DNA of 64,000 nucleotides from Clostridium chrysemydis (GTDB lineage Bacteria; Bacillota; Clostridia; Clostridiales; Clostridiaceae): NCBI RefSeq assembly GCF_015234215.1, contig NZ_JADEKP010000002.1, positions 372,001 to 436,000 of the forward strand, read 5' to 3'. Shown piece by piece: positions 8,083 to 16,371 of this stretch (position 1 is its first letter; each line of letters starts with the position of its first letter). The notes under the pieces were generated by a model. It saw only the letters and a program-made list of their open reading frames with translations, ran no database searches and was not told where the DNA came from. The position numbers and the translations under genes were made by a program.

Positions 8083-9429
8083 TTATTTATATAAAATATC
8101 TTTTGTTACGTCATTATAATAAATTGAAGACGGATATTTGTTTTCAATTTGTTTTGCATAATCTTTAGCTTGGTCTTTATCACCAGTTGAGTTATAGTAT
8201 TCAGCTAATTTATATAATACTTCTGGAGTATACATATCTGAATGTGGGAACTCTTGTAATAACATTTTATAATACTCTACTTCTTTTGGAAGATCGTTTA
8301 AATTAGCATTAGTAGTTCCTGTAAAGTATAATAAGTGAGGTCTTAAATAATTATCCTTTGAATAAGGAAGTGCAGCATTAAAATCTGTTAACGCTCCAGT
8401 ATAATCTTTAGCCTTAAACTTATCTAAACCAGCGTGGTATAACTTATCTACACCTTCAGTTGCCATAATTTCATAGGCTTTATTATAAGCATCCATATCT
8501 TCACTTGCTACCTTATCTTTTGGGGTAGATGAAAGTATGGCAGATAAATCACCAAAGTTTTTATTTGAAGATGCTAAATTTAAATCATCTACAAGTTTTT
8601 GGTTGTGAACTGGAACTGTAGCTTCTTGATTAGGTTTATTAGAGTCTGGTGCACTTTTAGAATTTCCTTTAAAATTAGAAAAAGCAACAGCACCAGCAAT
8701 TAAAACGCAAACTCCACAAGCTGCAATTATTGGAACCTTTAAATTTTTCTTTGGTTTAGCTTCTGGAATATCACGAATCATTTCTTCAGCTCTAATTTCA
8801 CCTAAAGTTTTATTTTCGTTATCTGAATTAGAAGGTTCTTCTTCTATTTTTTCTATTATTTCATCGTAGTCATTTTCTTCTGCAGTCTCAATAACAGGTT
8901 CATTTAAATTCGGACTTAAATCTTCTATTATAGTTTCTTTAACTTCTTCTATAACTTCAGGTTCTTCTTCTTCATTAGTAGAAGTTACAGAGATTTCTTC
9001 AAGAGATGGAGATTCTTCTTTTTCTTTTCTAAGTTTAGCTTTTTCTTCAAGCTCTTTTAAAAGATCATCTTCATCATTTATAGTAGATGCTGCTAATTCT
9101 CTTTGAATTTCAGCACGGATTTCAGCTACGTCGCATTTTGTACCTACTATAGTATCAAAATTAAGAGCCTTATGTTTTACTTCGTTATCTATATTACTAA
9201 GGAATTCTTTAGCCTCAGCATTGTTGTTAAATTCTGCGTTAGTTTTCCAGTTAATTATAGCTTCTTCAAGTCTACCTAGTTTGTATAAAGAGTTACCCTC
9301 GATAGTTAGTGCATCTTCATTGTGGTATTCCTTTTTTAAAACTTTTTCACATGCCTTTAAAGCATCTTCATATTTCCCAGCTTCATAAAGAGCGTGGGCT
9401 TTTTTTAATTTCTTATCTGAAATTTTCAT
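8083..9429 (-). CDS. Tetratricopeptide-repeat membrane protein
   Basis: A 448-residue bitopic protein. Residues 1-75 form two TPR-like helix pairs (KKAHALYEAGKYEDALKACE and EDALTIEGNSLYKLGRLEEA). Residues about 100-225 are very acidic and probably disordered. One membrane helix (about 230-250, VPIIAACGVCVLIAGAVAF) follows a KPKKNLK stop-transfer. The extracellular C-terminal half again has TPR-like units (GLDKFKAKDYTGALTDFNAA and YKLAEYYNSTGDKDQAKDYA). TPRs bind protein partners, so a scaffolding role at the membrane is likely, but the partner is unknown. GAGGGG precedes the ATG. Single-gene unit. Confidence 0.85.
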   Translation of the reverse strand: MKISDKKLKKAHALYEAGKYEDALKACEKVLKKEYHNEDALTIEGNSLYKLGRLEEAIINWKTNAEFNNNAEAKEFLSNIDNEVKHKALNFDTIVGTKCDVAEIRAEIQRELAASTINDEDDLLKELEEKAKLRKEKEESPSLEEISVTSTNEEEEPEVIEEVKETIIEDLSPNLNEPVIETAEENDYDEIIEKIEEEPSNSDNENKTLGEIRAEEMIRDIPEAKPKKNLKVPIIAACGVCVLIAGAVAFSNFKGNSKSAPDSNKPNQEATVPVHNQKLVDDLNLASSNKNFGDLSAILSSTPKDKVASEDMDAYNKAYEIMATEGVDKLYHAGLDKFKAKDYTGALTDFNAALPYSKDNYLRPHLLYFTGTTNANLNDLPKEVEYYKMLLQEFPHSDMYTPEVLYKLAEYYNSTGDKDQAKDYAKQIENKYPSSIYYNDVTKDILYK

Positions 9430-9826
9430 TTGTATCCCCTCGAATCTAATTATTGATTACTTATCTATTTTAATACAATTATACTACTTAATTATTAAAA
9501 TAATATTTCAATTTAAATTTTAACACTATAATAAAGAAATATAAACAAGAAATATTATGATATTTGTAGTATTTTGCTATTTTATTCTAAAAGAATAAAG
9601 AATAAATGTAAATATATTATGAATTAATATATAAATAAACAGAAAAAATATTATCAAAATTAAAATATAAAAATAATATTTCTTCTAACAATTGTTAATC
9701 ATAAAGAATGTTAAAATTTAGAAAAACAAGGTAAAGCAAAGGAATATATTATAACTTTAACAGTATCCTATAAAACATTTATTATCACTTTGAAGTGAAA
9801 AAAATGTATAAAAAGTAAATAAAAGG
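9430..9826. other. AT-rich intergenic region
   Basis: About 400 very AT-rich bases between divergent genes, with no open frame of interest. The only clear element is the palindrome TCACTTTGAAGTGA at 9785-9798, about 30 bases before the -35 box of the downstream operon, which could be a regulator site. Confidence 0.5.
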
Positions 9827-9855
9827 TTGAAAAAGTATGAATTTTAATTTATAAT
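9827..9855 (+). promoter_or_regulatory. Sigma-A promoter of the DUF2712-like/ABC operon
   Basis: TTGAAA (9827-9832), 17 bases, TATAAT (9850-9855): near-consensus. The predicted transcript start near 9862 gives a 27-base leader. Confidence 0.75.
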
Positions 9856-9888
9856 TAAGTGGTAAATATATTAAAGGGAGGAAAAAAT

Positions 9889-10299
9889 ATGAAAAAAATA
9901 GCAATAACTTTAGCGCTGATTGGAATTATAATGATACCTGGGGTAGCTAATGCTAAGGATAATGATGTCAGTTTTAGTTTTATGATAGATTCTTATAAAG
10001 GGAATACAAATTCAGATTTCAGAAAAAGGGAGACTGTTCATTATGATAACCCATGGAAAGTAGATATGTATTCTTCAAATGAGACATCGAATGGAAATTC
10101 TTATACGAATTATTGGTTAGAAAAATATAACGGTTCAAATGTAAGTGCAACTCAAAAAGTACAAGTACACGGTGGGGCACGTTATTTTGATGCATATGAA
10201 TCAGCTTGCAAAGTAGATGTAGCATTAACTGCAGAAAATAACAACTATAATAATTCAAGATATAAGGTAACTGGAATTTGGGACGAAGAAACTTGGTAG
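9889..10299 (+). CDS. Secreted DUF2712-like protein
   Basis: A 136-residue exported protein. A signal peptide of 22 residues ends in VANA, leaving about 114 mature residues. The mature part opens with DNDVSFSF, has the segments NPWKVDMYSS and AENNNYNNSRYKVTG, and ends exactly in WDEETW. From memory these match DUF2712 proteins, small secreted Firmicute proteins of unknown function often found beside ABC transporters; a profile search was not possible. I start at the ATG at 9889 because AGGGAGG lies just upstream, not at the GTG 30 bases earlier. It is the first gene of the operon and is separated from the rest by a hairpin, so it is likely the most abundant product. A bacteriocin-like or surface-active role is speculation. 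Confidence 0.75.
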   Translation: MKKIAITLALIGIIMIPGVANAKDNDVSFSFMIDSYKGNTNSDFRKRETVHYDNPWKVDMYSSNETSNGNSYTNYWLEKYNGSNVSATQKVQVHGGARYFDAYESACKVDVALTAENNNYNNSRYKVTGIWDEETW

Positions 10300-10312
10300 T
10301 AGAGTGATGTAT

Positions 10313-10348
10313 AATAATCCAACTATAATTATTTTTAGTTGGATTATT
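10313..10348 (+). terminator. Hairpin between the secreted-protein gene and the ABC genes
   Basis: A perfect 13-bp stem: AATAATCCAACTA (10313-10325), a 10-base loop, TAGTTGGATTATT (10336-10348). Only a weak T-rich tail follows, so it may act as a partial terminator or as an RNA-stabilising stem at the 3' end of the first cistron. Confidence 0.6.
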
Positions 10349-10365
10349 TAATTCAAGGGGGAAAG

Positions 10366-11145
10366 ATGAAAGAAGAAATAAAAAAATTTATATATAGTAA
10401 AAAGAGTATTGTAGTTTGGGCTCTGATAGTATTAATTATGATTTTTGAAAGTGTATCTTTATATCTAATTACATTAGGGGAAAAAAGTAATTATTATTAT
10501 CTCGATGTGGCATTTTTATCTGGAAAATCAGAAGGGCATATACCACAGATGATAATTTTTTGGTTTTTACCAATTATTTTGTTATTACTATTTGGAGATA
10601 AGGTTTTATCTGAGATAGAAAATGGTACTAGCAATATATACATAGTTAAAAAAAGTAAAAAGAAGTATATAAATGATAAAGTTATGGTAGGCTTTTTAAT
10701 AGGTTTTGGAGTTGTATTTTTATCTTTAATTATAAACCTTATAATATCATTTTTGTTATTTAAAGATAACAATATAGACATTGAATTCATTGAAAGTATA
10801 AAGGGGATAAAGGGGCTAGAGTATTCTTTGTGGCAATTTGAAAACCCTTTAACTTCATATTTGATTTATATTATAATTGCTTCTTGGTTTAGTGGTATTT
10901 TGAGTTCTTTTGTGATTTTATTAGGTACATTAATTAAAGACAAAAAAATAGTTATGGCAAGTTCATTTTTTATTTGGTTTTTACTTGTTTCTAGAGGAAG
11001 CAAATCAGTTATGAATATTTTTCAGCCATTTAATGAGTTCTCATTAAATGAGCAGATAAGTATTTTTATAGAGTCAAATATCTATGTATTCGTTATAATT
11101 TTGATAATTAAGATTATTTTAAAAAAGAGGAATGATTATGTTTAG
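10366..11145 (+). CDS. ABC-2-like membrane protein, first of three
   Basis: A 259-residue integral membrane protein with about six hydrophobic segments, starting MKEEIKKFIYSKKSIVVWAL. The cytosolic basic N terminus followed by a helix, and the segment VLSEIENGTSNIYIVKKSKKKYINDK between helices 2 and 3 (split here only in reading), are the layout of ABC-2 type permeases such as BcrB or lantibiotic-immunity EG proteins. AAGGGGG before the ATG at 10366 fixes the start; an upstream ATG at 10339 lies inside the hairpin. It overlaps the next gene by 8 bases. Likely forms the transporter channel with the next two proteins. Confidence 0.7.
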   Translation: MKEEIKKFIYSKKSIVVWALIVLIMIFESVSLYLITLGEKSNYYYLDVAFLSGKSEGHIPQMIIFWFLPIILLLLFGDKVLSEIENGTSNIYIVKKSKKKYINDKVMVGFLIGFGVVFLSLIINLIISFLLFKDNNIDIEFIESIKGIKGLEYSLWQFENPLTSYLIYIIIASWFSGILSSFVILLGTLIKDKKIVMASSFFIWFLLVSRGSKSVMNIFQPFNEFSLNEQISIFIESNIYVFVIILIIKIILKKRNDYV

Positions 11146-11842
11146 AAAAATTATAAAGTTTACTTTATTTTGTATATTATTTTTAACTTTTATGTGTTAT
11201 TTTCAACGAATTACAGACATAGCAGGAATTACTGATAAAACTATATTACAAACTGTAAATGGAGATTTGCAAGGGTTTTGTTCAAAAAGGAATGTGGGTG
11301 TTGTCTATGCTATATTAGTGCTGTTAGGTTTTAATTATTTTCATGAAGATAATGTTAACATGATTGTTAAATATAAAAATAGGAATAACTATTTTAATAA
11401 AATTATACTTAAACAAATTATTATGGTGAGCTTTATAGTGGCATTTATTCATGGGACTATAAATTTAATCTACAATTATATGTTTATTAAAAATAGTATT
11501 TTGGAAAGTTCTAATATAGTAATTAAAAATTACACAAATAGTTTATTATTAAGTTTATTTTATGTAAGTGTTTTATTGATATTTTTATCGTTAAGCAATT
11601 ATATGAAAAATAATACCTCTATGTTCCTTATGATAATTGCTTTAGGGGTTACATATTATTTTCAAGAAGATAGCAATATTAAAGTATTACCACAAAATTA
11701 TATTAGTAATATACCAAGATTCATTGAATCAGATAATTGGATTAGGGTAGCTATATTTAGTCTAATTCCATTATTATCATATTGCATTATTTTTTATTTT
11801 ATCTCAAAGAGTATATATGATAAAAAGGAGTATATTAAATGA
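11138..11842 (+). CDS. Polytopic membrane protein, second of three
   Basis: A 234-residue protein with about six membrane segments and no recognisable family. I choose the ATG at 11138 because the AAAAGAGG at 11123-11130 is 7 bases away, whereas the ATG at 11132 is too close. It overlaps the preceding gene and its stop overlaps the next start (ATGA). The size, helix number and position match the gene products on each side, suggesting a heteromeric permease. The order of helices after a short basic N terminus (FRKIIKFTLF) resembles ABC-2 permeases, but similarity is too weak to assign. Confidence 0.7.
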   Translation: MFRKIIKFTLFCILFLTFMCYFQRITDIAGITDKTILQTVNGDLQGFCSKRNVGVVYAILVLLGFNYFHEDNVNMIVKYKNRNNYFNKIILKQIIMVSFIVAFIHGTINLIYNYMFIKNSILESSNIVIKNYTNSLLLSLFYVSVLLIFLSLSNYMKNNTSMFLMIIALGVTYYFQEDSNIKVLPQNYISNIPRFIESDNWIRVAIFSLIPLLSYCIIFYFISKSIYDKKEYIK

Positions 11843-12552
11843 TTAATAGAAAAAAAATTATATATGCAAGTATTGCAATAGTTATTATAAATAAACTGTT
11901 TTTTGTGGGAAATAATTCAAGTGTGAATCCGATTTTAGCTTTGAATCTAGGACCTTTTAGAAGCATTGATGTAATGAATTTAATACCATGGTTTTTAAAT
12001 TATTCTATTATTGTATATTTATTTTTTGGATATTTTAAAAAGAATTTTACTATGTATGGATATTTAGAAGTTAGCAAGTATAAAAGTAAGATTAGGTGGT
12101 TAAATAAAAGAATCTTAAATATGATAGCATATATACTTTTTTTTGTTATCTTAACTCAAATTACAAATATTATTTTTAATATAAAGGGCATTTATGATTT
12201 AGATTTTAAGGTGTTCATAATTAGCAATATAAACTATATGTTAGTAATAATACTTCTTTTATTGATTCAAGGAATTTTGGAAGTGAAATTTACAGAAGAA
12301 TATGCAAGTACAGGGATTATGATTTTTACATTGATTGGATCTCTTTTAGGTGGAGTTTTATATAAATATGAGAAATTTGAAGTGCTTATCTATTTTTTAT
12401 TACCTAACAATAGTATGGGGTATAGGAATAATCTTATAGATAGAATTGATTTTGGGATTAACCCTAAAGTATCTATGATATTCCTTTTGATATGTATTAG
12501 TCTTGTATATATAATTTTTAGGAAAGTTTTTGAGAGAGAGGATATTATATGA
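11839..12552 (+). CDS. Polytopic membrane protein, third of three
   Basis: A 237-residue protein with about six membrane segments. It has an NPILALNLGPFRSIDVMNLIPW stretch between helices 1 and 2 (likely extracellular) and a cytosolic YLEVSKYKSKIRWLNKR segment. An ATGA overlap with the preceding gene and another with the ATPase gene show strict translational coupling. AAAGGAG precedes the start. No family recognised. With its two neighbours it would give the transporter three different membrane subunits, more than the usual one or two. Confidence 0.7.
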   Translation: MINRKKIIYASIAIVIINKLFFVGNNSSVNPILALNLGPFRSIDVMNLIPWFLNYSIIVYLFFGYFKKNFTMYGYLEVSKYKSKIRWLNKRILNMIAYILFFVILTQITNIIFNIKGIYDLDFKVFIISNINYMLVIILLLLIQGILEVKFTEEYASTGIMIFTLIGSLLGGVLYKYEKFEVLIYFLLPNNSMGYRNNLIDRIDFGINPKVSMIFLLICISLVYIIFRKVFEREDII

Positions 12553-13187
12553 TAATAGAATTAGTAAATTACAGTAAAAAAATAAAAAATGATTGCGTAC
12601 TTAATAATATAAATATGAAATTAGAATCAGGGAAAGTTTATGGATTATGCGGAGGAAACGGTTCAGGGAAAACTATGATATTAAGGGCTGTATCAGGTTT
12701 AATTAGACCAGATAATGGCGAAGTACAATTTGATGGAAAGATATTAGAACTCGGAGAATTTCCTAAAAGTATAGGGTTAATGATTGGGTTTACAAAGCTT
12801 ATACCAGAGTATACAGCCATGCAAAATTTGAAAATATTAAATTCAATTGATAATAAGTGTAGTACAGAAGAACTAGAAGATACACTAAGACGTGTTAAAC
12901 TAGATCCTAATAATAAAAAGAATATTAAAAAGTATTCAATGGGGATGAATCAAAAATTAGTAATAGCTCAAGCTATTATGGGTTCTCCAGATTTGATTTT
13001 ATTAGACGAACCTACTAACTCGTTAGATGATGAAGCTATAGAATCTGTTAGAGAAATAGTTTTAGAAGAAAAGAAAAAAGGAAATATAATAATAATTGCA
13101 AGTCATAACAAAGAGGATATAGATTTATTGTGTGATGAAGTATTTACAATTAAATTAGGGAAAATAGTAAGCTATGAAAAAAAATAA
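12549..13187 (+). CDS. ABC transporter ATPase of the DUF2712-like operon
   Basis: A short 212-residue ATPase. Walker A is GGNGSGKT (about 35-42), the signature is YSMGMNQKLVIAQAI rather than the usual LSGGQ, Walker B is LILLDEPTNSLD and the switch is IIASHNKED. The SMGMNQK form is typical of BcrA/LanF/CcmA-like ATPases that serve ABC-2 exporters and self-immunity pumps. It is translationally coupled to the membrane protein before it and overlaps the anchored protein after it by 14 bases. It presumably energises export or immunity involving the secreted protein at 9889; this is inference from gene order. Confidence 0.85.
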   Translation: MIIELVNYSKKIKNDCVLNNINMKLESGKVYGLCGGNGSGKTMILRAVSGLIRPDNGEVQFDGKILELGEFPKSIGLMIGFTKLIPEYTAMQNLKILNSIDNKCSTEELEDTLRRVKLDPNNKKNIKKYSMGMNQKLVIAQAIMGSPDLILLDEPTNSLDDEAIESVREIVLEEKKKGNIIIIASHNKEDIDLLCDEVFTIKLGKIVSYEKK

Positions 13188-13845
13188 TATAATTTTTTTG
13201 ATTTTATTATTTTTGATAGTTTGTTTTTTAGGATATAAGTATTTTTTTGATGACCCATATCTAAAAAGGAGTATCACAAAAAATAATGTGGAAGACTTTG
13301 AAATATCAGAATCTTCAGGGAAAAATACTAAAGATAACTTAGGTTACTTCGATGTATACAATAACAGTAAAGATAGTTTAACAGAAAAATATGGTGGAGG
13401 AGAGATGGAAGTAGTTTATCCACCGAATTATATTAGAAGAAATTATTACTATAATGGTGTTAATCAAGAGATGTCTGGCAAAGGGGTTTTAGAATTTAAA
13501 GCATCGAAATTTGAAAAGTATAAAGGTGAAAAATTTAGCTTAACAAATGGTACTTATATAGCAGGTAAAGAAATAGATGAAGGAAAATATAAAATTTGTT
13601 TAGAAAAAAATACTAGTAAAGATATCTTGAATTTAAATATAGAAAAAGAAAAAAATAAAACTGTGAGTTATACTATTGATAATAACAAAGAGAACTTTTT
13701 AGAAATTGTTCTTAATGAGGGAGATATATTAAATATTGAAACTTTTAAATATTTAGATAAATCAGATAGTAAGGGTAAAGAAAATAATTTGCATTTTGAA
13801 AAAAGATTAGCTACAATGAATAAAGTCAAATTTGAAAAAAGTTAA
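13174..13845 (+). CDS. N-terminally anchored extracellular protein, unknown function
   Basis: A 223-residue protein with one N-terminal membrane helix (about 5-22) and a hydrophilic exterior of about 200 residues. Near residue 128 it has LTNGTYIAGKEIDEGKYKI, a motif of the form G-x-Y-x-x-G-x-D/E-I-x-x-G-x-Y-K-I that I recall from many Gram-positive surface proteins, where it builds a beta-sandwich. The ATG lies inside the end of the ATPase gene, so the protein is made with the transporter. It could be an accessory receptor, chaperone or immunity factor; I cannot tell which. Last gene of the operon. Confidence 0.7.
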   Translation: MKKNNIIFLILLFLIVCFLGYKYFFDDPYLKRSITKNNVEDFEISESSGKNTKDNLGYFDVYNNSKDSLTEKYGGGEMEVVYPPNYIRRNYYYNGVNQEMSGKGVLEFKASKFEKYKGEKFSLTNGTYIAGKEIDEGKYKICLEKNTSKDILNLNIEKEKNKTVSYTIDNNKENFLEIVLNEGDILNIETFKYLDKSDSKGKENNLHFEKRLATMNKVKFEKS

Positions 13846-13850
13846 TTAAT

Positions 13851-13901
13851 AGAACTAGTCCACAGTGATTTAAAAATTTCTGTAGGGTGGTTCTTTTTTT
13901 T
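13851..13901 (+). terminator. Imperfect intrinsic terminator
   Basis: AGAAC pairs with GTTCT and ACAG with CTGT around an AT-rich loop, followed by a run of T from 13893. Ends the ABC operon. Confidence 0.6.
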
Positions 13902-13955
13902 ACAGTAGATTATTCATAAAATGAAGTAAAATAAATTATTTTGGAGGAAAATTTT

Positions 13956-14846
13956 ATGAAGGTTTATGTTTTGATGGGCGGAGTGTCAGAGGAAAGGGAA
14001 GTTTCACTTGCTTCTGGAGAAGAAGTAGTTAAATATTTAGATAAAGAAAAGTATGATGTAAAAAAAATCATTATAAATAGTAAAGAAGAAGTGTTTGAAA
14101 AGGTAAAGGGTGCAGATTTTGTATTTTTAGCACTTCACGGAAAGTTTGGAGAAGATGGAACTATTCAAGCTATTTTAGATAGTTTAAATATTCCCTATAG
14201 CGGACCTAAAGTTTTTAGTAGCACTTTATGTATGAATAAAAATATTAGTAAAATTATAGCTTTAAATAAAAATGTATTAACAGCTCCATGGTGTGTAGTT
14301 AAAGATCCTTTAAATATAGATTATAAAAAGATAGAAAAGATAGGGTACCCTGTATTTATAAAACCAACTAGCGGAGGCTCTAGTATAAAAACTTTTAAGA
14401 TTAATAAAAAGGAAGAAGTTTTAAATACAGTTTTAGAGGTCTTAAAAATAGATAATGAAGTTATGATTGAAAAATATATTAAAGGAAAGGAAGTTAGTTC
14501 TTTTGTATTAAATGGAGAAGTTTTTCCAACTATTACCATTAAAACTAAAACTTCTGAGTTTTTTGATTACGAATCTAAATATTTAGAAAACGGAGCAGAA
14601 GAAGTATATGAAGAAATAGAAGAATTACTTCAAGAAAAAATAAATGATTATTCTAAAATACTATGGGATGCACTTGGCTTGAAAGGGTATTGTAGAATTG
14701 ATATGATAATTAGTAATAATAAGGTTTATTTTTTAGAAGTTAATACTCTTCCTGGGTTAACTAAAGAAAGTATAATTCCTAAAAGTGCAAAAACATTAGG
14801 GATAGGATTTAGTGAACTTTTAGACCTTATGATTAAATATTCTTAA
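13956..14846 (+). CDS. ddl: D-alanine--D-alanine ligase
   Basis: Cytosolic ATP-grasp enzyme that joins two D-alanines for the peptidoglycan stem peptide. The 296-residue protein has the N-terminal GGVSEEREVSL motif, LHGKFGEDGTIQAIL, the ATP-grasp lysine segment YPVFIKPTSGGSS, the omega-loop-like FFDYESKYLENGA, and the metal and substrate site FLEVNTLPGLT followed by SIIPK. The ATG at 13956 follows GGAGG; a TTG 15 bases earlier lies in that ribosome site and is rejected. The MocR regulator gene begins 14 bases after its stop and is probably co-transcribed. Confidence 0.95.
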   Translation: MKVYVLMGGVSEEREVSLASGEEVVKYLDKEKYDVKKIIINSKEEVFEKVKGADFVFLALHGKFGEDGTIQAILDSLNIPYSGPKVFSSTLCMNKNISKIIALNKNVLTAPWCVVKDPLNIDYKKIEKIGYPVFIKPTSGGSSIKTFKINKKEEVLNTVLEVLKIDNEVMIEKYIKGKEVSSFVLNGEVFPTITIKTKTSEFFDYESKYLENGAEEVYEEIEELLQEKINDYSKILWDALGLKGYCRIDMIISNNKVYFLEVNTLPGLTKESIIPKSAKTLGIGFSELLDLMIKYS

Positions 14847-14860
14847 AATAGGAGTAAGTT

Positions 14861-16309
14861 ATGGATTTTTCAAGTTTTAAGCTTAAAGAAGACGAAGCTA
14901 TTTATATTCAAATACAAAATTATATAAAAGATATGATAGATGAGGGGATAATTGTAAAAGATAGTAAAATGCCTTCAAGTAGAGACTTAAGTAAAATGCT
15001 TAATGTAAGCCGTAACTCAGTTATTTCAGCTTACGAAAACCTAGAACTTAAAGGTGTTTTATATACTATAAAAGGAAGAGGTACATTTGTTTTAGAAAGT
15101 AGTAAAAAAGTAAGTGAAAAATGGAGTATTTCCTGGGAAAAGGCAAAATCGAATTATGGTATTTTATCGGAAGATTTAGATATAGTAAAAGGGGAACTCC
15201 CTTATAAAAAAGGTGTTATCTCTTTTAAAAGCATTTCACCAGAAGGAGATTTATTTGATATAGATAGTTTTAAAAGATCTTTTTTAAATAGAATATCTAC
15301 TGAAGGTGATAAGCTTCTTAATTATGGATATGCAAAAGGGTATAAACCTCTTATGGAATATATCTTAAAATATATGGAGAAAAAAGGAGTAAAAACAGAA
15401 GGAAAAGATATAATTATAACTAATGGTTTTACAGAAGGTTTAGATTTAATAATTTCAGCTTTTACAGAAAAGGGAGATAAAATCTTACTTGAAGATCCAA
15501 GCCACAATACAGCTATTAAACTTATGAAAGTAAACGGCTTAGATTTAATAGGTGTTCCTATGAAAGAAGATGGAATTGATTTAGATATATTAAAAGAAAA
15601 ATTAAAATCTAAAAAAATAAAGTTTGGATACCTAATTCCCTCTTATCACAATCCAACTGGAATAATTTTAAGTGGAGAAAAGAGAAGGGAAGTTTATAAT
15701 ATTTTTAAAGAATATAACGTTCCTATAATAGAAGATGGATTTAGTGAAGAACTTTTACACAATAACTCTCACCTAGCACCAATTGCAGCTTTAGATAATT
15801 ATAGTAATGGGGTTTTATATGTTTCTTCTTTTTCAAAAATATTATTTCCAGGACTTAGGATAGGTTGGATTATAGGAAGCAAGGAGGCTATAAATACCTT
15901 AGAAAGTGTAAAGAGGTGCAAAAATATCCATACTTCATTTTTAGATCAAGGTATTTTATATGAATACCTTAGAAGTGGAGAGTTTAATAAGCATATTAAA
16001 AGGGTAAGGAAGTTTTACAAAAGCAAATATGAATACGCCTTAAAATGCATAGAAAAGTATATAAAGCCTGATTTTATATGGGGAGAAGGTGGTCTTCATA
16101 TTTATGTAGGATTTAAAGAGATAGATACAGATGAATTATTAAAAAGATGCTATAAAAAAGGTGTATTATTTATGAGAGGCGATGTGTTTAAAGTAGAAAC
16201 TAAAAATAATAATACTTTTAGGCTTGGTATATCTAGAGTTTCAGAAGAAGAGATTTTAAAAGGAATTAAAATAATTGGAGATACTTTAAAAGAACTTAGA
16301 GAAGTTTAA
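14861..16309 (+). CDS. MocR-type regulator (GntR HTH fused to aminotransferase fold)
   Basis: A 482-residue transcription factor. Residues 1-75 are a GntR winged helix (MPSSRDLSKMLNVSRNSVIS, then LYTIKGRGTFV). From about 120 on it has the fold-type-I aminotransferase domain, with NPTGIILS for substrate/PLP binding and the PLP lysine (about K325) in SSFSKILFPGLRIGW. MocR regulators such as GabR, PdxR and DdlR sense PLP or amino-acid aldimines. Directly following ddl, it could be a D-Ala/D-Ala-D-Ala responsive DdlR-like factor; that link is inference. The RBS is AGGAG. Confidence 0.9.
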   Translation: MDFSSFKLKEDEAIYIQIQNYIKDMIDEGIIVKDSKMPSSRDLSKMLNVSRNSVISAYENLELKGVLYTIKGRGTFVLESSKKVSEKWSISWEKAKSNYGILSEDLDIVKGELPYKKGVISFKSISPEGDLFDIDSFKRSFLNRISTEGDKLLNYGYAKGYKPLMEYILKYMEKKGVKTEGKDIIITNGFTEGLDLIISAFTEKGDKILLEDPSHNTAIKLMKVNGLDLIGVPMKEDGIDLDILKEKLKSKKIKFGYLIPSYHNPTGIILSGEKRREVYNIFKEYNVPIIEDGFSEELLHNNSHLAPIAALDNYSNGVLYVSSFSKILFPGLRIGWIIGSKEAINTLESVKRCKNIHTSFLDQGILYEYLRSGEFNKHIKRVRKFYKSKYEYALKCIEKYIKPDFIWGEGGLHIYVGFKEIDTDELLKRCYKKGVLFMRGDVFKVETKNNNTFRLGISRVSEEEILKGIKIIGDTLKELREV

Positions 16310-16371
16310 TAGTTTTTATCTATATGGTAGAATATACTTACATTTTTAATTTTTGAAAGGGGAGCCTAAAA

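Noticed and set aside
9889-10299. Lactococcin 972-type bacteriocin
   Set aside because: A secreted protein beside ABC genes ending in Trp suggested it, but the length and motifs fit DUF2712 better.
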